Positions 26,264-32,125 of a DNA stretch of 64,000 nt are shown here, in pieces. The notes under the pieces are model-generated. The model had not been told where the DNA came from and searched no databases. It was given only the letters and a program-made list of their open reading frames with translations. Each line of letters starts with the position of its first letter. Position 1 is the first letter of the stretch. The DNA is from RAM1 sp050247515. Its GTDB lineage: Bacteria > Pseudomonadota > Gammaproteobacteria > Burkholderiales > Burkholderiaceae_C. Both the position numbers and the translations under genes were made by a program. Location of the stretch: assembly GCA_050247515.1 (NCBI GenBank), contig JBFWUB010000003.1, forward strand, positions 186,001-250,000, in the 5' to 3' direction.

Positions 26264-27115
26264 TCACAGCACCAGCGTCTGGATCAGCGATGCGTCGGCC
26301 GTGGCCTCGATGGCGCCGTCGCTGTACACACCGCGATACCCGCGAAAAGCCACGAAACTCAGGGGGTGGCGCTTGCGGTCGATGGCGTCCAGCCACCACA
26401 CGCGCCGGTCCTGCGTGACGCAGATGTTTGTGACGTGGCCGCTGCGCAGCTTGGCGCCGTTGCTGAACATCTGCAGCCAGGCGATGCCGTGGCTTGCAGT
26501 GCCCATGCCCACCGTGCCAAGCCATGAGTACAAATCAAAAGCGAACTCTTCACACTCGCGCTTGCCGTACTCGAACTCGGCCACATCGGCGCCGCCAGGG
26601 AAGGCCTCCAGCAGTTCATCCCACTGGCTGGCCGTCAGCAGGTGCTTGACGCCATCGGTGGGCACGGCGGCGTGGCCGGGTGCGATGCCACAGTTTGCGG
26701 TGGCGCGCGCGGCCGGCACGATGCAGCCCATGTGCATGTCGCTGGCCGTGATGGTGGGCACGCCTTGCACGGTGAAGCTGGGCAGCGCGGTGCGTGCGGT
26801 GGCGGTGTGAATGGTGCGGTAGTCCACCTGGCCGATCAGCTGGGCCACCTGGTCAACCTGGCCCACTGTGACCCAGCCCAAGCGGGCGCAGGCAGGCACG
26901 ATTTCTGCCGGCGTGGTCCACTGCCTCGAAACAAACAGCCAGCCGCTGTCTTCGGTGGCCAGCTTGCGCACGTCGGCAAACACGGCAGCGGCGCCGCGCA
27001 TGGTCACGTAGTCGGTCACGGTCTGGCCGGGCCTTGCCAGTGCCAGGGTGGGCGGCAGCAGGCCCGCCAGCGGCGCCAGCGCCATGCCCAGCAGGGTGGT
27101 GCGCCGGCGCATCAT
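26264..27115 (-). CDS. Exported phage protein with twin-arginine-like signal
   Basis: 283 aa from one of two adjacent ATGs at 27115/27112. The N-terminus MMRRRTTLLGMALAPLAG ending ALALA looks like a Tat or Sec signal peptide with a cleavage site near residue 27. The mature part has a Cys-acid cluster, KRECEEFAFDLYSWLG (near residue 188), and later SGHVTNICVTQDRRVWWLDA. The Cys...His...Asp order is seen in papain-like phage proteins, so a cysteine hydrolase is possible but speculative. Confidence 0.5.
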   Translation of the reverse strand: MMRRRTTLLGMALAPLAGLLPPTLALARPGQTVTDYVTMRGAAAVFADVRKLATEDSGWLFVSRQWTTPAEIVPACARLGWVTVGQVDQVAQLIGQVDYRTIHTATARTALPSFTVQGVPTITASDMHMGCIVPAARATANCGIAPGHAAVPTDGVKHLLTASQWDELLEAFPGGADVAEFEYGKRECEEFAFDLYSWLGTVGMGTASHGIAWLQMFSNGAKLRSGHVTNICVTQDRRVWWLDAIDRKRHPLSFVAFRGYRGVYSDGAIEATADASLIQTLVL

Positions 27116-27345
27116 TCGCGTGCTCCACCGGGCAGGTGGTCCCTGGGCTGTTCGGGCGGCGGGGCGGCGTCGATCTGGCGGGCCAGGTGCAGCATCCATT
27201 CGCCCACGGCGTCACAGTCGGCCAGCGCGGGCCATTCGGCCGTGCCATGCGCGGGGTGGATGAACAGGGCCACCGCGCGCAGCTGGGCAGCGGTGGGGCG
27301 CTGTGGCGTGCGTGTGCGGGTGGCGGGCTGGGCGGTGGTGTTCAT
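27112..27345 (-). CDS. Hypothetical phage protein
   Basis: 77 aa from the ATG at 27345, with 4-nt overlaps on both sides. Helical, with AVALFIHPAHGTAEWPALADCDAVG in the middle. Not recognised. Confidence 0.45.
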   Translation of the reverse strand: MNTTAQPATRTRTPQRPTAAQLRAVALFIHPAHGTAEWPALADCDAVGEWMLHLARQIDAAPPPEQPRDHLPGGARE

Positions 27346-27671
27346 GGCTTGATGCCTCCGGTGGTGTGGTGGTGGTCTGGCTGGTGGCTCAGCACCGTGA
27401 TGACGCTGCGGACCTGGCGGCCGTGTTTGTTGGTGCACTGGATGCCGCCGTCTGGCAGGGCGATGTACCCGCCGTTGATGCCGTGGGTGGCCGCGCAGGC
27501 CTGGCGTGCCTGGGCGTCCAGCAGCTCGGCCTGGCCGTCTTCCAGCGTGGCCGGGGTGTAGCCGAAGCTGGTATAGGTGGGCGTGGGCTGGTCCATCCAG
27601 CCGGGTAGGGCGGCCAGCAGCAGGGCGACGATGGCCGCGCACAACCATGTGGTGATGGCGTGGGGGTTCAT
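27342..27671 (-). CDS. Exported or membrane-anchored small phage protein
   Basis: 109 aa. The N-terminal hydrophobic helix (TTWLCAAIVALLLAALPG) can act as a signal or anchor. A short extracytoplasmic domain follows. Overlaps both neighbours by 4 nt. Confidence 0.5.
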   Translation of the reverse strand: MNPHAITTWLCAAIVALLLAALPGWMDQPTPTYTSFGYTPATLEDGQAELLDAQARQACAATHGINGGYIALPDGGIQCTNKHGRQVRSVITVLSHQPDHHHTTGGIKP

Positions 27672-27901
27672 GCGGCGCTCCCGGTGGCCGTGCCGCGCGT
27701 GATGTATCGGTCCATTTCGCGGCAGGCCTCAATGAAAACGCAACCCTTGAGGCCGGCGTCGAGGTTGCGTCCTTTAAGTGCTTTCAGCACATCGGAGCGC
27801 GACTTAGCCCACCGCTTTGCAGCCTGCGGCGGGTTGGTGGCACTGATCGGCGTAGCGCACAAGGACGCGAAGCGGAGGCGCTGCTTCTGCTCGGGCGTCA
27901 T
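27668..27901 (-). CDS. Hypothetical phage protein
   Basis: 77 aa, basic N-terminus (TPEQKQRLRFASL). ATGA-coupled to both neighbours. No family recognised. Confidence 0.45.
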   Translation of the reverse strand: MTPEQKQRLRFASLCATPISATNPPQAAKRWAKSRSDVLKALKGRNLDAGLKGCVFIEACREMDRYITRGTATGSAA

Positions 27902-28221
27902 GCTGCGCCCGCCTTGTCCCGATGCACCTGCGTTTCCATCTGTTCATGCAGCGCGCGGCTGACGGAAACGACGTGCGGAAACTTCGGGTTCGGGCGGTCC
28001 AGCCCGCCGATCAGGTCCAGGTAGCGCACCGCGCGTGCCACGCAGCGGGCCATGTCGTCCGGGTCCATCCAGGTGGCGCGGTTGCGGTTCAGCCAGGTGA
28101 TGTCGTAGCGGGGCATGTGCCCCTTGGGGGTGGCGACTTGCGCGGCGTAGCACTCCAGATCGGCGCGGGCCATGTCGGTGGCCAGTTCGCGCTCCAAGGT
28201 CGCTAGGGTGGCGGCGCTCAT
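27898..28221 (-). CDS. Hypothetical phage protein
   Basis: 107 aa, helical, soluble (ATLERELATDMARADLECYAAQ; DMARCVARAVRYLDLIGGL). Coupled by 4-nt overlaps. No family recognised. Confidence 0.5.
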   Translation of the reverse strand: MSAATLATLERELATDMARADLECYAAQVATPKGHMPRYDITWLNRNRATWMDPDDMARCVARAVRYLDLIGGLDRPNPKFPHVVSVSRALHEQMETQVHRDKAGAA

Positions 28222-28622
28222 GCTGCACCGCCCACCGGCACCAGGAAGCCGAAGTCATCCATGACGTGAGCTGGACCTTCCGCACGCCACCGGCGGCCTT
28301 GATCGTCCGTGCGGACGAGGTGCTGATACCAGTACGCGGGGTGCCAAAGCTCGACGGCCCAACCGTTGTCGTTGACCCCGAGCTTGACGAACATTTCGGC
28401 GTGGTCTTCTCCCACGAAGCATTCCAGCCAGGTGGTTTTGCTGGATTCCCTATAGGTCCATGGCGCACTCTGGAGCGCGGGCAACACGATCGCGCCTTCG
28501 GCCAGCGGCGCTGGTGTGGCCGCTGCCACGGCCTCGGCCTGGACCTGGTGAATCAGCGCCGCCAGGGCTGGCGACAAGGGCGCCAGCGTGACGCTGGTGG
28601 GGGGTGTGTGGTGCTGGCCCAT
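28218..28622 (-). CDS. Hypothetical phage protein
   Basis: 134 aa. An Ala/Pro-rich N-terminus precedes a compact beta-rich part with several Trp and His (WAVELWHPAYWYQHLV). It lies 4 bp after the third DGR target. No family recognised. Confidence 0.5.
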   Translation of the reverse strand: MGQHHTPPTSVTLAPLSPALAALIHQVQAEAVAAATPAPLAEGAIVLPALQSAPWTYRESSKTTWLECFVGEDHAEMFVKLGVNDNGWAVELWHPAYWYQHLVRTDDQGRRWRAEGPAHVMDDFGFLVPVGGAA

Positions 28623-28626
28623 GGCG

Positions 28627-29358
28627 TTATGCCGCCTCAGGTGCCGCTGCCACCGCTTCGCCTTCGGCGGGAAGTGGTGAAGTGGTCAAGGATTGAAGTT
28701 GAATCGTGCGGACTGCCCGCACACGAAGCTCGTCGTCCTTGTCGCTCCAGTAGCTGTTGCCGTAAGCAAAGCCCTGGGCGTAGGCGCCGTGGCTGTCGTC
28801 CTGCGTGCTGGTCCAGTACCACGGGCTGTGGTCAAACAGCTGCGGCGCCTGGTCGGCCAGTGCGCGGGCAATGTCGCGCGCGGGGATGTGCCAGTCGTCT
28901 TTGCCGCCTGCGCGCAGTGCACGCGCTTGCAGGGCGATGGCGCTGCCAGCTTCGGCCATGGCCACTGTGTTGGCCAGGCCATCGGTGCGGCTGCAGGCGT
29001 TGGGCACGTCCAGGCCGTAGGTGCCCCATTGCCCAGTGATTTCGTGCAGCCTGTCGATGACGATGACTGCCACCGCGTCTGCACCCGCACCCAGGATGGC
29101 GCCCAGGTGGCCGCCCTGTTCCGGCCACAGGTCGCCCACAGCGGGCATGGCGATCACGGGTGTGGCGTGCGCCTGGCGCAGCAAGGCGGTGAAGTAGATG
29201 GCGCGCTGTTCGCTGACAGTGGCCACGGCCATGGCGGCGGTTTCGGCCGGCGTCATGAACGTGTCGGGGTCGGCCCGGTAGTTGGTTTCCCACGCGGCAA
29301 AGGCGTGGGTCAGGTGTGCCAGCAGGGGTGTGGCGGCGGGGGTGGCGGTGAGTTGCAT
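28627..29358 (-). CDS. Remote DGR target protein with VR3
   Basis: 243 aa from the ATG at 29358 (ACGGAG eight bases upstream), the first gene behind the putative leftward early promoter. The N-terminal 60 residues (AHLTHAFAAWETNYRADPDTF) form a helical domain not present in the other two targets. The middle and C-terminal parts repeat the DUF1566/lectin-like pattern, DWHIPARDIARALAD, WYWTSTQ and a variable end ELRVRAVRTIQL. A 23-aa tail follows VR3. 9 of 10 TR/VR3 differences are at template A. Lying about 8 kb from the core, it must be served in trans by the same RT/TR. Confidence 0.88.
   Translation of the reverse strand: MQLTATPAATPLLAHLTHAFAAWETNYRADPDTFMTPAETAAMAVATVSEQRAIYFTALLRQAHATPVIAMPAVGDLWPEQGGHLGAILGAGADAVAVIVIDRLHEITGQWGTYGLDVPNACSRTDGLANTVAMAEAGSAIALQARALRAGGKDDWHIPARDIARALADQAPQLFDHSPWYWTSTQDDSHGAYAQGFAYGNSYWSDKDDELRVRAVRTIQLQSLTTSPLPAEGEAVAAAPEAA
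28705..28812 (-). repeat. DGR variable repeat VR3 (remote)
   Basis: 108 bp, gap-free to TR. 10 substitutions, 9 at TR adenines; the tenth is at the outer edge of the repeat. Confidence 0.92.
28917..28932. repeat. 16-bp palindrome site (one mismatch)
   Basis: GTGCACGCGCTTGCAG; the last base deviates. Lies within the VR3 target gene. Confidence 0.6.
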
Positions 29359-29385
29359 TTGCGGCTCCGTGATGAGGGAAGCCGC

Positions 29386-29414
29386 ATTTTGCAACTATCA
29401 GTTGTATTTGACAA
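29386..29414 (-). promoter_or_regulatory. Putative leftward early promoter with repressor operator
   Basis: On the minus strand: -35 TTGTCA (29409-29414), 17-bp spacer, -10 CAAAAT (29386-29391). The 13-bp operator-like dyad CAACTATCAGTTG (29392-29404) fills the spacer next to the -10. It would drive the operon starting with the VR3 target. Confidence 0.55.
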
Positions 29415-29437
29415 CAACCAATAGTTGCAGTTACAAA
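29408..29437 (+). promoter_or_regulatory. Putative divergent rightward promoter with operator
   Basis: Perfect -35 TTGACA (29408-29413), 18-bp spacer, -10 TACAAA (29432-29437). The dyad CAACCAATAGTTG (29415-29427) lies in the spacer. Would serve the membrane protein gene at 29530. Confidence 0.5.
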
Positions 29438-29529
29438 AAAGCAACAGCAAACTGAGGATTGACTTGCGGGGTTTAGGCGCTTACGGTCCCGGAGGCAGGG
29501 CGTTCCTGCGGAATTTCTCGGGGGTGCCG

Positions 29530-29856
29530 ATGGAGTCGGAATTGGTAGCCAAGACTGCGGGCTCGCGCAAAAGCTGGTTTGTGATTCTGGGGGTGGTCGC
29601 GGTGCTGGTGACGTGTTGCGCCACCGTGGCTAGTCTTGTGCCTGGTAGTCCATCCGCCGGCGTGGGCGGATACTCAAATGAAGCGATGCGCAAAATGGCT
29701 ACGCTCATTAACCTCAACGGTGAGTTGTGTGGTGAGGTTCTTTCTGTCCGTCAGCGGAGTGGTACTTCGATCTATATGGTGGAATGTACCCGGTACCGCA
29801 ACGGCGATGGACGTGTTACCTACGAGGTTGATCTAGGTAGCGGCCAGGTCAGGTAA
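29530..29856 (+). CDS. Small membrane-anchored protein in the immunity region
   Basis: 108 aa from the ATG at 29530 (GGGGGTG upstream); an upstream in-frame start at 29425 would overlap the promoter. One N-terminal transmembrane helix (FVILGVVAVLVTCCATVASL, about residues 15-35) is followed by an extracytoplasmic domain of about 70 residues (NGELCGEVLSVRQRSGTSIY). It is alone between the divergent early promoter and the convergent repressor gene, the usual place for a moron or exclusion gene. Function unknown. Confidence 0.55.
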   Translation: MESELVAKTAGSRKSWFVILGVVAVLVTCCATVASLVPGSPSAGVGGYSNEAMRKMATLINLNGELCGEVLSVRQRSGTSIYMVECTRYRNGDGRVTYEVDLGSGQVR

Positions 29857-29886
29857 ACCGCTCGGCCGCTGGGTATGCCAAGTTGA

Positions 29887-30321
29887 TTAGTGTGGGCTGC
29901 GCTCGTGCAGGGTCATTGGGGGTGCTCCGGTGCCTGTTGTCAGTGGGCCGCCAGTAGCAGTGTCGGTGCTGCTTAGTATTTGTGCCAGTAGTCGTACTGC
30001 CAGCGACTGCTGGTCTAGAGTCATCGCCCGCATGTGCCTAAGCGCCGCCTGCTCGTAGGCTGTCAGGTTGTTTGTGGTCGGGTGCTTATCACCAGTCCCG
30101 GTCATCAGCCACGAATCTGTGCAGTCAAAGTAGCGGCAAATTTCCGTGCGCTTAGTCATGGTCGGGAAGGCCAGCCCGGATAGCCATTTTCGTGCGGCCT
30201 CACGCGAAACTTTGAACGTGGACCGTATTGCTTCTGATCTGCCGCGCCTTACGATTTTTTTATCGTCGCAAAGCTCGTTAAGCCGTGCGGCGAATGCTTG
30301 TAAGGCTCGGGTGTCAGTCAT
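29887..30321 (-). CDS. Phage repressor (CI-like), helix-turn-helix
   Basis: 144 aa from the ATG at 30321. The N-terminal half has a helix-turn-helix of the Cro/CI type, SEAIRSTFKVSREAARKWLSG, followed by FPTMTKRTEICRYFDCTDSWL, a pattern common in phage regulators of Burkholderiales. The C-terminal part is helical with no LexA-like Ser-Lys protease motif, so RecA-triggered self-cleavage is not expected. It is divergent from the Cro-like gene, with three dyads between them. Confidence 0.78.
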   Translation of the reverse strand: MTDTRALQAFAARLNELCDDKKIVRRGRSEAIRSTFKVSREAARKWLSGLAFPTMTKRTEICRYFDCTDSWLMTGTGDKHPTTNNLTAYEQAALRHMRAMTLDQQSLAVRLLAQILSSTDTATGGPLTTGTGAPPMTLHERSPH

Positions 30322-30324
30322 TGC

Positions 30325-30385
30325 CAACTGAGTGTTGCGCATTCTCTCCCAACAGTTGGTTTGCAATAATTGCAACTTCTAGTTG
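30325..30385. promoter_or_regulatory. Repressor operator cluster between repressor and Cro-like genes
   Basis: Dyads in order: CAACTGAGTGTTG (30325-30337), CCAACAGTTGG (30349-30359), TTGCAATAATTGCAA (30361-30375) and CAACTTCTAGTTG (30373-30385). The last matches the operator in the leftward promoter (pattern CAACTnnnAGTTG). Confidence 0.65.
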
Positions 30386-30391
30386 TAGAAT
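30361..30391 (+). promoter_or_regulatory. Putative rightward early promoter of the Cro-like gene
   Basis: -35 TTGCAA (30361-30366), 19-bp spacer, -10 TAGAAT (30386-30391). The operator CAACTTCTAGTTG directly abuts the -10. The ATG of the next gene is 6 nt after the -10 and has no Shine-Dalgarno, suggesting a leaderless mRNA. Confidence 0.5.
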
Positions 30392-30397
30392 GTTGCG

Positions 30398-30691
30398 ATG
30401 GACACAGAAAATGCGCTTCAAAGGGCCAAAAGACGGCTCGGAGTGGGTGAAATCGCCAGAATTTGCGATGTCAGCCGCGAAGCGGTGCGCAAGTGGTGTG
30501 CCCAGGGCCACCTTCCGCGGACTGAGTGGACGGGGGAATCCAACTACGCCGAGCGAATAGCCCAGGGTTACGCGCTGCACATGGCGTTCAAGCCTGAGCT
30601 GGGTGAGGTCGCCATCACGGCGGCCGATCTTCTTGCCCTCAAGCCGGTGGCCAGCCGCGCCCAGCGTTCGCTGGTTGCAGCGGCTGCATGA
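30398..30691 (+). CDS. Cro-like/YdaS-type regulator
   Basis: 97 aa. The N-terminal half is a compact helix-turn-helix (VGEIARICDVSREAVRKWCAQG, with PRTEWTG after it) characteristic of YdaS/Cro-like antirepressors. The C-terminus is an Ala-rich helix. First gene of the rightward early transcript, opposite the repressor, with a possible leaderless start. It should compete for the CAACTnnnAGTTG operators at induction. Confidence 0.75.
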   Translation: MDTENALQRAKRRLGVGEIARICDVSREAVRKWCAQGHLPRTEWTGESNYAERIAQGYALHMAFKPELGEVAITAADLLALKPVASRAQRSLVAAAA

Positions 30692-30720
30692 CAGGTTGCT
30701 GTGATGTACCCGCATGTACC

Positions 30721-30823
30721 CCGCCCGTTCGTAGTGGTTCGTGGTGGGCTTTTTGCCAGCGCGGTGCGTGCATGCAATGCGCGGGCGGCTGGCGTTTTTT
30801 GTGTGTTGAGGCTGCGTGCCTGC
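30721..30823 (+). repeat. 103-bp direct repeat, copy 1
   Basis: About 92 percent identical, by eye, to 31255-31357. It contains a terminator-like hairpin. Confidence 0.85.
30755..30800 (+). terminator. Terminator-like hairpin after the Cro-like gene
   Basis: Outer arms GCCAGC (30755-30760) and GCTGGC (30788-30793) enclose further GC-rich pairing; GTTTTTT follows. The position matches lambda tR1, between cro and cII. Confidence 0.6.
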
Positions 30824-30903
30824 GGCCTCAACCTCATGTCGAAGCAAGGTTGATATGAAAACTCCCGCCACACCAGCCGCCAGCGATACGCCTGGCCAAG
30901 TGC

Positions 30904-31176
30904 TTAAGAGCTTGTTTGGTTGCCCTGGTCCCGTGCCGCTTCCAGCCTCTGAATGCGCCGGGCAACAAATTCCTCTGCCTGCGCGACTGACGCCGGGTCC
31001 GCCTTTGCCGCTTGCAGTGCTTGCGCCCGTTTGGTGCGAAGAGATTGCAGAGCTTTCAGCCATTGCTGCTGCAGTTCGGGGGGCAGGGCGGCCATGAGTG
31101 CGTCCATTGCAAGATCGCTGGCGATCATTTCCGCGCGCTGCCGATGCACGCGGGTAAACAGTTCGTCTGGCGTCAT
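30904..31176 (-). CDS. Helical small protein inverted between two terminator repeats
   Basis: 90 aa, start at 31176 with AAGGA nine bases upstream. Almost entirely helical and probably coiled coil (LPPELQQQWLKALQSLRTKR, then AEEFVARRIQRLEAA). It is opposite in direction to all neighbours and sits exactly between two copies of a 103-bp repeat. The family is not recognised; a moron-like insertion is likely. Confidence 0.6.
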   Translation of the reverse strand: MTPDELFTRVHRQRAEMIASDLAMDALMAALPPELQQQWLKALQSLRTKRAQALQAAKADPASVAQAEEFVARRIQRLEAARDQGNQTSS

Positions 31177-31254
31177 CGTTAATTCCTTCGTGGTGGAGTT
31201 TCAGGGGCCTCCATTGTCTGGTGCTGGCGGGCAGCGGCCTTTGCATGTTTTCCC

Positions 31255-31357
31255 CCGCCCGTTCGTAGTGGTTCGTGGTGGGTTTTTTGCCAGCGCGGCG
31301 CGCGCATGCGTTGCGCGGGCGGCTGGCGTTTTTTGTGTGGTGAGGCTGCATGCCTGC
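31255..31357 (+). repeat. 103-bp direct repeat, copy 2
   Basis: Direct repeat of 30721-30823, 534 bp downstream, flanking the inverted gene. Confidence 0.85.
31289..31334 (+). terminator. Second terminator-like hairpin before the CII-like gene
   Basis: Same architecture as copy 1: GCCAGC (31289-31294) pairs with GCTGGC (31322-31327), followed by a T-run. It faces the rightward early transcript. Confidence 0.6.
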
Positions 31358-31383
31358 AGTCTCTTTTTTTTGTCTAAAAAAGT

Positions 31384-31424
31384 CTGTCCCCGCGTGTCCC
31401 CAATTTGGGGACAGCTGGGGACAG
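31384..31424. promoter_or_regulatory. 41-bp nested palindrome upstream of the CII-like gene
   Basis: The core TGTCCCCAATTTGGGGACA (31395-31413) is a near-perfect dyad, flanked symmetrically by CTGTCCCC (31384-31391) and GGGGACAG (31417-31424). It ends 27 bp before the next start codon, so it is a candidate operator or regulatory hairpin. Confidence 0.6.
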
Positions 31425-31451
31425 GCCCTTGCTTTCTGACTGGAGGCGCCC

Positions 31452-31835
31452 GTGCAGCTTGAAATTCCAGAGTGTTTTGATTCGATTGATGACGCGCTCA
31501 AGGCCGCTGTCATGGCCCTGGGTGGCTTCAAAAAGGTGGGCGTGCGGCTTAGGCCCGACTACGACAATTCCGACGAATGGTTGCGCAAGTGCTTGAGCGG
31601 TGACAGGCGCGAACGCCTGACGCCTGTGCAGGTGATCTGGATACTGCGCGAGGCACGCGCCGTGGGTTTTCACTCGGCCATGGACTATGTGGCGAGCACA
31701 GCGGGCTACAAGGCCACGCCGGTGGACGCGCAGGCCCAGGCGCAAGAGCTGGCCACGATCATCGTCGCTGGTGTGGAGCAACTGAATCGTCAGGTGGCTT
31801 TGCTGGGCCGCCTGCAGGGTAAGGCTGCGCTATGA
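31452..31835 (+). CDS. CII-like phage transcriptional regulator
   Basis: 127 aa from a GTG at 31452 with GGAGG six bases upstream. It matches the phage regulatory CII family by the helical segments (SIDDALKAAVMALGGFKKVGVRL, RLTPVQVIWILREARAVGFHSAMDYVA) and by its place between cro and the replication gene. CII-type proteins activate lysogeny promoters. Its stop overlaps the next start by 4 nt. Confidence 0.65.
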   Translation: MQLEIPECFDSIDDALKAAVMALGGFKKVGVRLRPDYDNSDEWLRKCLSGDRRERLTPVQVIWILREARAVGFHSAMDYVASTAGYKATPVDAQAQAQELATIIVAGVEQLNRQVALLGRLQGKAAL

Positions 31836-32101
31836 GGCCCGCCACCAGCACCGTGCGCCATGCCCTGCTGAACGCCATTAACGCCGGCGCATGCGGCACC
31901 TATGCCGCCTTGGCCCGTGTGGCCGGCGTCCCGGCCCAGCAGGCCCGCGCCACACTGAAAGAACTGCGCCGGGGTGGCCACTGCGAGCCACACGGCCGCG
32001 CCGGTAGCGCCGCAGGGCGCGCCGCGCCAGCGGTCTATGGTGCGCGGCGCAGCTCGCCCGCGTGTGATGCCCTGGCGCACGTGCGTGCGGCCTGGCGCTA
32101 A
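31832..32101 (+). CDS. Small helix-turn-helix phage protein
   Basis: 89 aa, ATGA-coupled to the CII-like gene. Residues 18-50 (GTYAALARVAGVPAQQARATL) have a helix-turn-helix pattern followed by a basic, low-complexity tail. Presumed DNA-binding; role unknown. Confidence 0.5.
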   Translation: MRPATSTVRHALLNAINAGACGTYAALARVAGVPAQQARATLKELRRGGHCEPHGRAGSAAGRAAPAVYGARRSSPACDALAHVRAAWR

Positions 32102-32125
32102 GCCCAAGCCGAGGCCTGCAACCCC

